Positions 18,344 through 25,967 are shown, counted from the stretch's first letter. The stretch is DNA of 64,000 nucleotides from Desulfofundulus salinus (GCF_003627965.1 NZ_RBWE01000001.1:2517420-2581419), one strand, 5' to 3'. Notes: a model not told the origin generated them from the sequence alone. Program-made: numbers and translations.

Positions 18344-18769
18344 TTGTCCAAGAAGAAAAAAGTGCTATTCCTCTGCACCGGCAATTCCTGCCGCAGCCAG
18401 ATGGCCGAAGGGTTCGCCCGGACCATGGCTCAGGACAAATGGGATGTTTTCAGCGCCGGAACGGCTCCCGTCGGGGTTAACCCCCGGGCCGTTCAGGTAA
18501 TGGCGGAAGTGGGCATCGACATTTCCGGCCAGAAATCCAAAGCCATCGACCCGGAAATCCTTAATTCCGCCGATGTGGTGGTTACCCTGTGCGGCGACGC
18601 CTATGAAAGCTGCCCCCTCACCCCGCCCACGGTCAAGCGCATCCACTGGCCCCTGGAGGACCCGGCCCGGGCTACGGGCACGGAAGAGGAAATCATGGCC
18701 AAATTCCGGGCCGTCCGGGATGAAATAAAAAAACGGGTGGCCGAACTGCTCGCCACCTTAGAGGACTGA
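18344..18769 (+). CDS. arsC: arsenate reductase, thioredoxin-coupled (LMW phosphatase fold)
   Basis: A ~141-residue cytosolic enzyme reducing arsenate to arsenite. The P-loop [14 protein letters not shown] holds the catalytic cysteine and arginine (CX5R), and the redox pair appears as [11 protein letters not shown], the C-X6-C spacing of the thioredoxin-dependent class. I chose TTG 18344 because GGGGGG precedes it and the promoter makes the ATG at 18317 too close to the transcript start. Its arsenite product could be exported by the ACR3 proteins encoded 10-15 kb away. Confidence 0.92.
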   Translation: MSKKKKVLFLCTGNSCRSQMAEGFARTMAQDKWDVFSAGTAPVGVNPRAVQVMAEVGIDISGQKSKAIDPEILNSADVVVTLCGDAYESCPLTPPTVKRIHWPLEDPARATGTEEEIMAKFRAVRDEIKKRVAELLATLED

Positions 18770-18811
18770 CCGAAAGCCACCCACCATGCGTTGACCCGGT
18801 AAAAATTGTTC

Positions 18812-18908
18812 TGGAGGGGAGAGGTCGGAATCGAACCGGACTCCCACCTGGGTTGCAGGCAGGCCGACGGGTTTGCAGCCCGCGGGAGGCACCAGCCCCG
18901 CTCTCCCC
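18812..18908 (-). tRNA. selenocysteine-tRNA-shaped tRNA-Cys (anticodon GCA) with encoded CCA
   Basis: Reading minus from 18908: an 8-bp acceptor stem (GGGGAGAG with CTCTCCCC), a D arm GGGGC-TGGT-GCCTC with a 4-base loop, a 5-bp anticodon stem with loop CTGCAAA (anticodon GCA at 18876-18874), and a long variable arm of 8 bp with a 5-base loop. The T arm has loop TTCGATT and a stem that needs one bulged C. Discriminator U and CCA follow. The 8-bp acceptor, 4-base D loop and long variable arm are tRNA-Sec traits, but the anticodon and U73 are cysteine identity elements; ordinary tRNA-Cys has a 7-bp acceptor and short variable loop. Such selC-like tRNA-Cys species have been described in bacteria; their role is not settled. 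The nearest same-strand gene is the QueG-like Fe-S protein 174 bp upstream; arsC converges on it. Confidence 0.85.
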
Positions 18909-19081
18909 GCTATTTATTTTTCACCGCAGGCCCATAAAATCCTTCTATACGGGTTATTTAATTATTCTATAGCCCGGCGCGTTTTAATAAGAATGAAAAA
19001 TAACGAGGTCATGCCCGTGACCTGCACCGATAAACCGGCCATCAGGAAAGAGCTTCCCTTGCGAACGAACCACCGCCCATA

Positions 19082-19822
19082 TCACGGCACCCCCAGGGCG
19101 CAGGGGCCGGTGGCGCATTTGCCGCAAACGTCGCAAAGGCCAAGGTCGGTGTAGTAAGCGTCCACCTCCAGAAGGCGCTGGTAACATTTCTTTTTGTCCA
19201 GTCCCTCCACACTCAACGCCCCGGTGGGGCAGAGCTTTACACAGGCCGTGCAGGATCCTTCCCGCCGGTACAGGCAGTTCTCCCCGGCAACCGGCGGGTT
19301 CGGGGAGAGGTCCACGTCCACCACCAGGCTCCCCAGGCGGCCGGCACACCCGGACGGGGTGATGAGCATGTGGTGCAGCCCGAAGGTACCCAGCCCGCAA
19401 AGGCAGGCTACATGTTTGTGGGACCAGAAAGACACCAGGGCCACCGGGTCAAAATTATGGGTGGGCTCACACCAGGCGGCCTTTACCCCGCGGTCTTCCA
19501 GTTCCCGGGCCAGCACACGGCATGTTTCGCCGATCAACTGGTTTGTTTCAATATAGGCCTCTGCCCACTGGCGGCTTACGTAAGGATCCCGGCGGTGGAT
19601 TTTCACCAGTTCCGGAGTAAAGGGAAGGAAAAAGGCCACCACGGAGCGGGCACCCGGCAGCAAGTCCTGCGGCAGCAAATGGCCGGGACCGACCACTTCC
19701 TTTAATTTAGCAAACCCGGGATCATCGGCCCGGGCAAAACCCACCAGGGGATTGCGGTAGCCGGTTTTGCCCCGGTGTTTTTTTACCACCCGGGCAATAA
19801 TTTCTTCGATCAGCTTTTCCAT
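19082..19822 (-). CDS. QueG-like 4Fe-4S protein (epoxyqueuosine reductase-related)
   Basis: A ~246-residue iron-sulfur protein. The C-terminal 4Fe-4S motifs are CTACVKLCPTGALS and CDVCGKCATGPC; a conserved LCGLGTFGLHHMLITPSGCAGRLGS block precedes them. This resembles the C-terminal part of QueG but lacks its HEAT-repeat end, like many anaerobe proteins simply annotated as Fe-S binding. ATG 19822 follows GGGGAGGAGAAG. Substrate unknown. It lies just upstream of the unusual tRNA on the same strand. Confidence 0.75.
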   Translation of the reverse strand: MEKLIEEIIARVVKKHRGKTGYRNPLVGFARADDPGFAKLKEVVGPGHLLPQDLLPGARSVVAFFLPFTPELVKIHRRDPYVSRQWAEAYIETNQLIGETCRVLARELEDRGVKAAWCEPTHNFDPVALVSFWSHKHVACLCGLGTFGLHHMLITPSGCAGRLGSLVVDVDLSPNPPVAGENCLYRREGSCTACVKLCPTGALSVEGLDKKKCYQRLLEVDAYYTDLGLCDVCGKCATGPCALGVP

Positions 19823-19915
19823 ACTTCTCCTCCCCAGCTTTATCACCAGCTTTTTCTAACTCTTTGCCACCGGCTTCCTTCCGGAATCAAGAGCAGATTT
19901 TCCCGCCGGAGGGGA

Positions 19916-20181
19916 TCAACCGGCACCCTGGCCACTATCGCCGGGCCATTCTTCCTGCGCCCGGCGGCTTATGAGCCGGTAGATGCCGGCCAGGACCACC
20001 TCCGGCGGCTCCTTCCCCTTCCAGAATGAAGGCGGTCCAAGGGTTTTCAACAGCCCGGCCTCCACTTCCGGCGGCACCGGCAAAAAGCGCAGGCGGGGGC
20101 CAGTTCTCCCCACACAAAAAAATAACCGCTGTCCTTACCCACCACACCGGCGGGAAGCCAGGTTCCGCGCAAAACCAGCAT
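19916..20181 (-). pseudogene. frameshifted N-terminal fragment of a SNF2-type helicase
   Basis: From ATG 20181 one frame reads MLVLRGTWLPAG then GYFFVWGE; near 20105-20113 the sense moves to another frame, continuing GPRLRFLPVPPEV and PEVVLAGIYRLISRR to a stop at 19916. The combined text resembles the N-terminus of large SNF2/HepA-like helicases of Firmicutes, which start with a similar HGTW...WGE block. Only ~85 codons remain, with one frameshift and no helicase motifs. The resemblance is from memory; the frameshift itself is visible. Confidence 0.45.
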
Positions 20182-20355
20182 CAACATTCACCTTGAGTAA
20201 TGTTTCGACATTTTTAAGCCGTTCCCTGCCCGGGTATGAAACAGGCAGCCGCTCAATGGTAAATGTTCTATGATCCTGCTACGGTACCGCCCAGCACTCA
20301 CTAAAATACGGCTCTCCTCCTGGTAGTAAGACCTATGATCAAAATCCCCGTGTTC

Positions 20356-20373
20356 TTGTGACTCAAATCACTG
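20356..20373 (+). promoter_or_regulatory. CRP/FNR-family operator upstream of hcp
   Basis: TTGTGA-N6-TCACTG is close to the CRP/FNR-family palindrome. Its centre lies about 41.5 bp ahead of the transcript start predicted from the promoter below, the class II activation position. Which regulator binds is unknown; HcpR/FNR-like proteins control hcp in other anaerobes. Confidence 0.55.
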
Positions 20374-20399
20374 TTTACCCCGTCCCAGGAACCTATAAT
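20371..20399 (+). promoter_or_regulatory. hcp promoter
   Basis: TATAAT at 20394-20399 with a weak CTGTTT -35 at 17-bp spacing. The poor -35 overlapped by the operator fits activator-dependent transcription. No other gene lies in 20182-20555. Confidence 0.55.
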
Positions 20400-20555
20400 T
20401 ACAATCAAGTTAAGAATCCTTCTGCCCGGGGCAGTAAAAACAGCGCATTACACAGCACGGTCCAAGGAGGTAACTAAACCATGCTCGGCAGCATCATTAG
20501 CCGCCTGCTCAAAGGGCAGAGCGAAACTAAAAACTCAAAGGAGGTCCAGGTATCA

Positions 20556-21839
20556 ATGTTTTGTTACCAGTGTGAACAGACGGCCAACGGCACAGGTTGT
20601 ACTAAAGCAGGTGTATGCGGCAAAAACGAGGATATCGCCAGTTTGCAGGATACCATAATCATCGCTTTGAAAGGGATTGCCGCTTACGCTTACCACGCCC
20701 GGGAACTGGGTGCCAGGGATGAACAGGTGGACGCCTTCATGCACGAAGCGCTGTTTACCACCCTGACCAACGTGGACTTCGATTTAAACCGGCACATTGA
20801 ACTGGTACTCAAGTGCGGCGAAATGAACTTACGGGTCATGGAGCTTTTGGATAAGGCCCACGTGGAACGCTTCGGTTCCCCTGAGCCCACCAGAGTTTCC
20901 ACGGGTACCAAGGCCGGCCCGGCCATCCTGATCACCGGACACGACCTTTTAGACCTGTACGAATTGCTGAAACAAACGGAAGGCACTGGAATTAACGTTT
21001 ACACCCACGGGGAAATGCTCCCGGCCCACGCTTACCCGGAGCTGAAAAAATTCCCCCACCTGGCCGGTCACTACGGCAGTGCCTGGCAGAACCAGAAAAC
21101 TGAATTCGAACAGTTCCCCGGCGCCATTCTGGGCACCACCAACTGCGTGCTCATTCCCAAGGAATCCTACAAGGACCGCATGTTCACCTGCGGCATAGCC
21201 GGGCTGCCGGATGTAACCCATATTAAAAACCGGGACTTCACGCCGGTTATCGAAAAAGCCAAATCGCTGCCACCCCTGCCGGAAAAAGAGGGCGGGACAC
21301 TGCTGACGGGCTTCCACCACAACGCCGTTTTAGCCCTGGCCGGTAAAATCATCGACGCCGTCAAGGCCGGCAAGATCCGCCACTTCTTCCTGGTGGGCGG
21401 CTGCGACGGGGTGAAGAAATCCCGGAACTACTACACCGAATTCGTCCAGAAAGTGCCCGGGGACTGCGTGGTGCTGACCCTGGGTTGCGGCAAGTTCAAG
21501 TTCAACCACCTGGATCTGGGCGAAATTGAAGGCATCCCGCGGTTGATCGATATGGGCCAGTGCAACAACGCCTACTCGGCCATCCAGGTGGCCGCAGCCC
21601 TGGCCAGGGCCTTTAACTGCAGCGTGAACGACCTGCCCCTGAGCCTGGTGCTGTCCTGGTTCGAACAAAAAGCCGTGGCCATCCTGCTCACCCTGTTCCA
21701 CCTGGGGATCAAGAACATCCGCATCGGCCCGTCCGCACCAGCGTTCATCACACCCAACGTGCTCAAGGTGCTGCAGGACAACTACAACCTGAAGCTGATC
21801 ACCACTCCCGATCAGGACCTGAAGGAAATCCTGGGTTAA
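20556..21839 (+). CDS. hcp: hydroxylamine reductase / hybrid-cluster protein (short class)
   Basis: A ~427-residue hybrid-cluster protein that reduces hydroxylamine (and NO in some species). The N-terminal cysteines are C3-X2-C6-X8-C15-X5-C21; hybrid-cluster ligands appear in NVYTHGEMLPAHAYPEL, LGTTNCVLIP, FFLVGGCDGVKKSRNYY, VLTLGCGKFKFN and the final glutamate/cysteine region. It is ~120 residues shorter than the E. coli protein, as in class III Hcp. ATG 20556 has AAAGGAGGTCC upstream. A second in-frame ATG at 20481 also has AAGGAGGT and would add a 25-residue amphipathic leader (MLGSIISRLLKGQ). CRP/FNR-type control is suggested upstream. Confidence 0.93.
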   Translation: MFCYQCEQTANGTGCTKAGVCGKNEDIASLQDTIIIALKGIAAYAYHARELGARDEQVDAFMHEALFTTLTNVDFDLNRHIELVLKCGEMNLRVMELLDKAHVERFGSPEPTRVSTGTKAGPAILITGHDLLDLYELLKQTEGTGINVYTHGEMLPAHAYPELKKFPHLAGHYGSAWQNQKTEFEQFPGAILGTTNCVLIPKESYKDRMFTCGIAGLPDVTHIKNRDFTPVIEKAKSLPPLPEKEGGTLLTGFHHNAVLALAGKIIDAVKAGKIRHFFLVGGCDGVKKSRNYYTEFVQKVPGDCVVLTLGCGKFKFNHLDLGEIEGIPRLIDMGQCNNAYSAIQVAAALARAFNCSVNDLPLSLVLSWFEQKAVAILLTLFHLGIKNIRIGPSAPAFITPNVLKVLQDNYNLKLITTPDQDLKEILG

Positions 21840-22312
21840 TAATCGCATCCGGCTCGTTAAAACGACTTGCTGCTGCAGTAATAAGGCCATGGATAAAGGT
21901 CCCGCCGGTTTATGGACACCGGCTGGGGCCTTTATGTTACCAAGACCATCCCGGGACCCATCCTTCACCTGAAGAACCGCATCCCGGCTGCGAACGTGTC
22001 ATCTTTGCACAGTAATTATTCAGTGAACCCGGTTGGATGCGGTGCTGTCCTCGCTCACTCCAGTGCTCCGCGCCGACAGCACCGCGGCTCGCTTCGGGCC
22101 GGCTCTGGCTCTCTGCGGATTGCCCGTGACTAATTGCGCTTCGTTGTAAAGTTCTTAAACTAATGTGTTTCCAACTTTTCTTTCGATTAGTTGTTCTTGC
22201 GTCCTCGAGAGCCGAGCCGGCAGCCTCGCTTCACCGGGTGCTGTTACCGGCGCTTCGCAAGTCGTTCGCTCCGGACAGCGCCGCATCCTTGTCACAACGG
22301 CTTACTGAATAT
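21840..22312. other. intergenic region rich in palindromic repeats
   Basis: No gene is seen. A hairpin (GGTCCCGCCGG...CCGGCTGGGGCC) near 21896-21930 may terminate hcp. The rest is occupied by two relatives of the palindromic element (22014-22100 and 22226-22315). Confidence 0.5.
22014..22100. repeat. palindromic element, divergent copy
   Basis: Begins ATTATTCAGTGAACCCGG and has arms GGATGCGGTGCTGTC and GACAGCACCGC with a different loop from the jetB-jetC copy. Compensatory changes (C to T in one arm, G to A in the other) keep the stem paired, which argues for selection on structure. Confidence 0.7.
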
Positions 22313-22315
22313 TTA
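22226..22315. repeat. palindromic element, right-hand copy
   Basis: Bases 22247-22291 are identical to 14110-14154, covering the loop and right arm; the left arm is degraded. The end CAACGGCTTACTGAATATT mirrors the left end of other copies and overlaps the end of the PadR gene. Confidence 0.75.
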
Positions 22316-22708
22316 ATATTTACTTTGCGCAAACTCCTCCCGGTACCTGGCCAGAAAATATTCCAGCCGCCTTTTGTTGTGTGTTATTGCTTCCGCCCAG
22401 GCATGGAGCAATTCCTCCCCTTCCGGGGTTAAACGGTACAGGCGCCTGGCCGGACCGCCACCGCTGGTATCCCATTGGGAAGAAACCAGGCCCTCCTCTT
22501 CCAGGCGGCGCAGGTTACGGTAAACCGTACCCGGGTCGGCCTCACTGTCATGGAAGCCAAACTCCCTCAAGCTTTGTATCAACTCGTAGCCGTGGGTTGA
22601 ACGGCGGTGAAGTAAAAGCAAAAGGCACGGCTGCATAAACCGCTCCATAGGAGCCCCGGCACACCGGCAGTCGCCGTGCCGGTGGCCGGGACCGTGATTT
22701 CTGCACAT
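22313..22708 (-). CDS. PadR-family regulator with Cys/His-rich N-terminus
   Basis: A 131-residue winged-helix repressor type. The PadR core is LLLLLHRRSTHGYELIQSLREFG, GTVYRNLRRLEEEGLV and a C-terminal dimerisation helix. The first 20 residues, MCRNHGPGHRHGDCRCAGA, carry three cysteines and three histidines, unusual for PadR and suggestive of metal sensing. ATG 22708 follows GAGGGATG. It is encoded after two half-permeases and a Cys/His-rich peptide, which makes metal-responsive control of them a reasonable guess. Copies of the palindromic element flank it on both sides. Confidence 0.82.
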   Translation of the reverse strand: MCRNHGPGHRHGDCRCAGAPMERFMQPCLLLLLHRRSTHGYELIQSLREFGFHDSEADPGTVYRNLRRLEEEGLVSSQWDTSGGGPARRLYRLTPEGEELLHAWAEAITHNKRRLEYFLARYREEFAQSKY

Positions 22709-22814
22709 CAGGCATCCCTCGCTTACCAGATGAAACCTATGTGGGACAACCCCCACCCCGGGCGGTGATGCGATAATAACTCCAAACGTCTTGTTAATAG
22801 TTTTTCTCGCGGGC

Positions 22815-22875
22815 AAATATTCAGCGAACCCGGTTGGATGCGGCGCTGTCCTCGTCATAACGGTTTAACTGAACA
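22815..22875. repeat. palindromic element, internally deleted copy
   Basis: Keeps the left end ATATTCAGCGAACCCGG, the left arm GGATGCGGCGCTGTCC and the right end ATAACGGTTTAACTGAACATT, but lacks the loop and right arm. Together with the copy at 22226 it brackets the PadR gene, and it covers the end of the upstream permease gene. Confidence 0.65.
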
Positions 22876-23409
22876 TTTATTTTCGCCGGCACCCTGCGCA
22901 AACCTTCCCGTTTCCCCGACCTTTAAAATCATCTCCATGAGGTACCCCGTAGCAATTATGGCCGGCAGGGTTAAAGCCAGGCGCAAGAGCGCAAAGGGTA
23001 ACCCGACAAACTTGACTTCCATCATTAACATGGGAATTTTAATGGTCGCCCACGTGCCCAGGAAAATTACCGCATTCGCCAGGCGACAGCCCTTTCTGAG
23101 CAGCGCGTCAGCCACCGGAAAACCGGCATAAAGGGGACCGGCCGCCGCAGTGGCCACCAGAATGGAGATAATCACACCGCGCACACCAGAGTCCGGTCCT
23201 ACGTTCTTCTCCACAATCTGACGGGGAACCCATACGTCCAGCAGGCCTACCAGGACGAAAATCGGCGGTATGAACAAAAGCATTTCCACCAGATAATCCA
23301 GGGCACTTCTAATTGCTTGCTCTCCCCTGGCCGGATGTTGCAAATAAAGAAGCAGATCGGCAACCACCACTAAAGCAAACAGGGCATATCTCCTGAGCTG
23401 GGCTTTCAC
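22855..23409 (-). CDS. half-size permease (YraQ/ArsP-like), second subunit
   Basis: A 184-residue membrane protein with about four or five helices. The segment LVEMLLFIPPIFVLVGLLDVWVPRQIVEKNVG and ATAAAGPLYAGFPVADALLRKG match one repeat of the two-repeat permease family PF03773. ATG 23409 overlaps the preceding stop by 4 bp, so the two halves are translationally coupled and probably pair in the membrane. The C-terminus runs into a palindromic repeat copy. Substrate unknown; metalloid or metal export is the family theme. Confidence 0.75.
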   Translation of the reverse strand: MKAQLRRYALFALVVVADLLLYLQHPARGEQAIRSALDYLVEMLLFIPPIFVLVGLLDVWVPRQIVEKNVGPDSGVRGVIISILVATAAAGPLYAGFPVADALLRKGCRLANAVIFLGTWATIKIPMLMMEVKFVGLPFALLRLALTLPAIIATGYLMEMILKVGETGRFAQGAGENKCSVKPL

Positions 23410-23885
23410 TGCAGAACCACCCCCATTACGCCCCCGATCACCAGGGCCAGCACAAACCCGATGGCATTGCGCCAGAAGGTAAATTTCTTACCAAAAAAGT
23501 TAACTTCCATGGGGGCCGTAATAATCCCCACCATCAACAGTGTCGTAATAAAGCAGGCCACCGCCATCACGCTGGCCCCGGACTGCAAAAGGGAAGCCGC
23601 CAGGGGAAAGGCGATAAAGGCGGGCATCAGGGTAACGGCGCCGGCCAGGGAAATGAGGAGAATGCCCGCAGGACTGTTATTTCCAAAGAGCCCCGCAATA
23701 ACCTCCCGGGGCACCAGCGCCAGCATAAGGCCAATCAGCCCGATGATCCCCAGCATGCTGGGGATCAGGTTGCGAAAGGAGTTCCAGGCAATGGCCAGGG
23801 CCTTTTTTGTCTTCTGCCGGTCCCGCCGGAAAGAAATACATAAAGCTGCTGCCGCAAAAACAAAGAGGGTGACGTTGAATAACAC
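23406..23885 (-). CDS. half-size permease (YraQ/ArsP-like), first subunit
   Basis: A ~159-residue membrane protein: LFNVTLFVFAAAALCISF, NLIPSMLGIIGLIGLMLALVPREVIAGLFG, LMPAFIAFPLAASLLQSG and a final glycine-rich helix. This is the repeat complementary to the protein encoded just downstream. GTG 23885 is preferred since GGGAGTGG precedes it; an upstream TTG at 23918 is possible. Full-length homologues join both repeats in one chain, so this is a split version. Confidence 0.72.
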   Translation of the reverse strand: MLFNVTLFVFAAAALCISFRRDRQKTKKALAIAWNSFRNLIPSMLGIIGLIGLMLALVPREVIAGLFGNNSPAGILLISLAGAVTLMPAFIAFPLAASLLQSGASVMAVACFITTLLMVGIITAPMEVNFFGKKFTFWRNAIGFVLALVIGGVMGVVLQ

Positions 23886-23983
23886 AGAACCACTCCCATG
23901 CCATCTGGCCTTGATCAAGCGGGCAAAGTGTCCGCGATCAATATGTACTTAAGGGGCACCAGGCCCCTTCTTCTAATAATCTT

Positions 23984-24202
23984 CTAACCTTTCAGCCTTT
24001 TAATCCTTTCCTCGACCGTCTTAATTTCTTCCTGCAGGTCCTTGAGATAGGCCTCCAGCTGCGCCAGTTCCTCCTGCCTGGTCAGGACGCGCCGGTGAAA
24101 GCCGCTCCCGTGGCAGCAGCAACCCCTGCCGTGGCCGGAACCAGAGCCGTGTTGATGGCCATGAGCATGCATCCTGCCGCCATGACCGGTACCGCAACAC
24201 AT
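23984..24202 (-). CDS. small Cys/His-rich peptide with coiled-coil tail
   Basis: A 72-residue protein. The first ~35 residues hold five cysteines and many histidines and glycines (MCCGTGHGGRMHAHGHQHG, then GRGCCCHGSGFH); the rest is a charged helix (QLEAYLKDLQEEIKTVEERI). ATG 24202 follows AAGGGGGTG by six bases. Similar short proteins accompany metal-related genes in anaerobes. As first gene of the unit ending with PadR, it may bind or deliver a metal; unproven. Confidence 0.72.
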   Translation of the reverse strand: MCCGTGHGGRMHAHGHQHGSGSGHGRGCCCHGSGFHRRVLTRQEELAQLEAYLKDLQEEIKTVEERIKRLKG

Positions 24203-24333
24203 ATGAATCACCCCCTTATATGCATAATGCCTCTATAGAAATAATACCACCACCGGTGTGTTTTGTAAACACCTTTTCAAAATTTCCTGGCCATTACCTT
24301 TAAACCAAAGTCTTTTAAGTTTCCACTAACATT

Positions 24334-24370
24334 AAAAAGCCCCGTTTCCATAAAACAGGAAGCGGAGCTT
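24334..24370 (-). terminator. terminator of the yedE-tusA pair
   Basis: An 11-bp stem with one mismatch (AAGCTCCGCTTCC with GGAAACGGGGCTT) and TTTTT on the minus strand, 27 bp after the TusA-like stop. Confidence 0.75.
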
Positions 24371-24396
24371 AAATAATCCTTGAATTTACCACTGAA

Positions 24397-24612
24397 TTAC
24401 CTTTTTGTTAAGACCAGTAATATATCTTCACCCTGTTCCTGGACCTCAACCTGCCAGCCCCTGCTTTCAGCCAGCCGGGACACATTCTCCTTGGCCGCGG
24501 CGCTGCTGACCAGCACCTTTACGGTACCGCTCCCGAGAGCATCCAGAGCCTGTTTGGTCAGTAAAACCGGCTCGGGACACAACAAGCCCCTGGCGTCAAC
24601 TTCCTTTACCAA
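24397..24612 (-). CDS. TusA/SirA-family sulfur carrier-like protein
   Basis: A 71-residue protein with the hallmark DARGLLCPEPVLLTKQAL at residues 6-23, the cysteine and CPxP motif intact. TusA-like proteins shuttle sulfur (or selenium in YedF relatives) as persulfide/perselenide. TTG 24612 has GAGGTG upstream and overlaps the end of the YedE gene by 17 bp, a coupling common for YedE-YedF pairs. Confidence 0.88.
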   Translation of the reverse strand: MVKEVDARGLLCPEPVLLTKQALDALGSGTVKVLVSSAAAKENVSRLAESRGWQVEVQEQGEDILLVLTKR

Positions 24613-25678
24613 TGCTCACACCTCGCTTTACTGCCGCCGGACGGTTTACATAACCTATAATAAACACCGCTATTAACCCCAAAATAACGGCTATCTGGCC
24701 GCCTACCGGCACTCCGGTGGGGCTGCCAGCCAGGCCGAAGTTATGCGAAACTGCAGCTCCAAATATGATCCCCATTATGGTCAAGGCGCTGTCGGTATTT
24801 CCTTCGGCGGCAGCAACCAGCTGGCGCAGCGGGCACCCGCCCAGAAGCACTGCCGCCCAGCCGGCGAGGGCCATCCCTAGAAAGTTCCAGAGCCCGTCGG
24901 TATGAGCGACCGGCTGTCCCGCAAATCCAATTTTAAAAGTACCCACCGCCAGGTTTCCTACCAGGGCGACCACAAATATGGCCACAAAACCGTACAAGAG
25001 GTGGGCATCCCGGAACATAATGAAGTCCCTGATTCCGCCGACCATGCACAGCCGGGAACGCTGGGCCAGCACACCAATCACCAGGCCCGCTCCCAGGGCG
25101 ACCCATACGGGAGCATGCATGGAACCGGGGCCCTTCTCGCTGAAAAATATAAAGGATGGGCGCGCAAGCAAGAGAATGAGCAAAAGGAACATAAATAAAG
25201 TAAATATATAGCCGTTACCCTTTTGCTGGGGAACAGCCCGCCCCAGACTGAAACCGGACTTAAGAAACTGGACTCCGATGGCTACCCCTGCTACCAGACC
25301 CAGCAACCCCACCCCGGCGTTGAGGTCACCGCCGGCCAGCCTCAGGACGGCACGTACGGGACAGCCCAGGAAAACCAGCATGCCGATCATGGCCAGAAAA
25401 CCCAGCACAAAGCGGGTAAAAGAACTGGAGCCACCAATGGGCCGGAACTCCCTTGTTACCTGGGATGCAAGGAAGGCCCCCAGTACCAGGCCAATAATTT
25501 CAGGCCTTATGTACTGTACCGGGGCAGCCCGGTGTAAACCCAATCCACCGGTGATGTCGCGCAGGAAACAGGCCACACAGTAGCCCATGTTGGCCGGGTT
25601 GCCCATGGCCACCAGCACTACCGCCAGTAGACCCAGGGTGCCACCGGCAGCAACAACCAGCACCCTTTTGCCGTTCAA
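24596..25678 (-). CDS. yedE: YedE/YeeE-family transporter, selenium-associated
   Basis: A 360-residue integral membrane protein with about ten helices. It has the family's repeated glycine-cysteine elements NMGYCVACFLRDITGG, FLGCPVRAVLRLAGGD, QRSRLCMVGGIRDF and LGGCPLRQLVAAAEGN. YedE members transport thiosulfate or, when with YedF/SelD genes, are linked to selenium metabolism. TTG 25678 follows GGGAGGTGG. The partner gene is the TusA-like carrier. A Sec-shaped tRNA 6 kb away makes a selenium link tempting but not proven. Confidence 0.85.
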   Translation of the reverse strand: MNGKRVLVVAAGGTLGLLAVVLVAMGNPANMGYCVACFLRDITGGLGLHRAAPVQYIRPEIIGLVLGAFLASQVTREFRPIGGSSSFTRFVLGFLAMIGMLVFLGCPVRAVLRLAGGDLNAGVGLLGLVAGVAIGVQFLKSGFSLGRAVPQQKGNGYIFTLFMFLLLILLLARPSFIFFSEKGPGSMHAPVWVALGAGLVIGVLAQRSRLCMVGGIRDFIMFRDAHLLYGFVAIFVVALVGNLAVGTFKIGFAGQPVAHTDGLWNFLGMALAGWAAVLLGGCPLRQLVAAAEGNTDSALTIMGIIFGAAVSHNFGLAGSPTGVPVGGQIAVILGLIAVFIIGYVNRPAAVKRGVSIGKGS

Positions 25679-25854
25679 ACATTACCACCTCCCGGAAATA
25701 TTACATTCTTTTATTTTCGATTGTCTCAAAAATTCCTTTATCACACGCATTTAATTTTTAAATACATCAATTTTATGTAAAAAAGTTTGCTTATAATTGT
25801 GCTGATATGGCATCCTTATTGTTTTATTCACACTCTATGGGAATGGGGCATAAA

Positions 25855-25890
25855 CAAAAAACGCCCGGTCTGTGATTTGACCGGGGCGCC
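25855..25890 (-). terminator. terminator of the radical SAM gene
   Basis: Minus-strand stem GCGCCCCGGTC/GACCGGGCG, one bulge, followed by TTTTTTG, about 75 bp after the stop at 25968. Confidence 0.75.
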
Positions 25891-25967
25891 CATTTGCCTC
25901 ACCGGCGTAGCGGTAGTCATGTACCCACCCAGGGGGTGCTTTTCAAAATAAGAAAGAGCGCCGTATT

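Noticed and set aside
18812-18908. Calling the tRNA selC (selenocysteine tRNA)
   Set aside because: The anticodon is GCA, not UCA, and the discriminator is U, so despite the Sec-like shape it cannot read UGA in the standard way.
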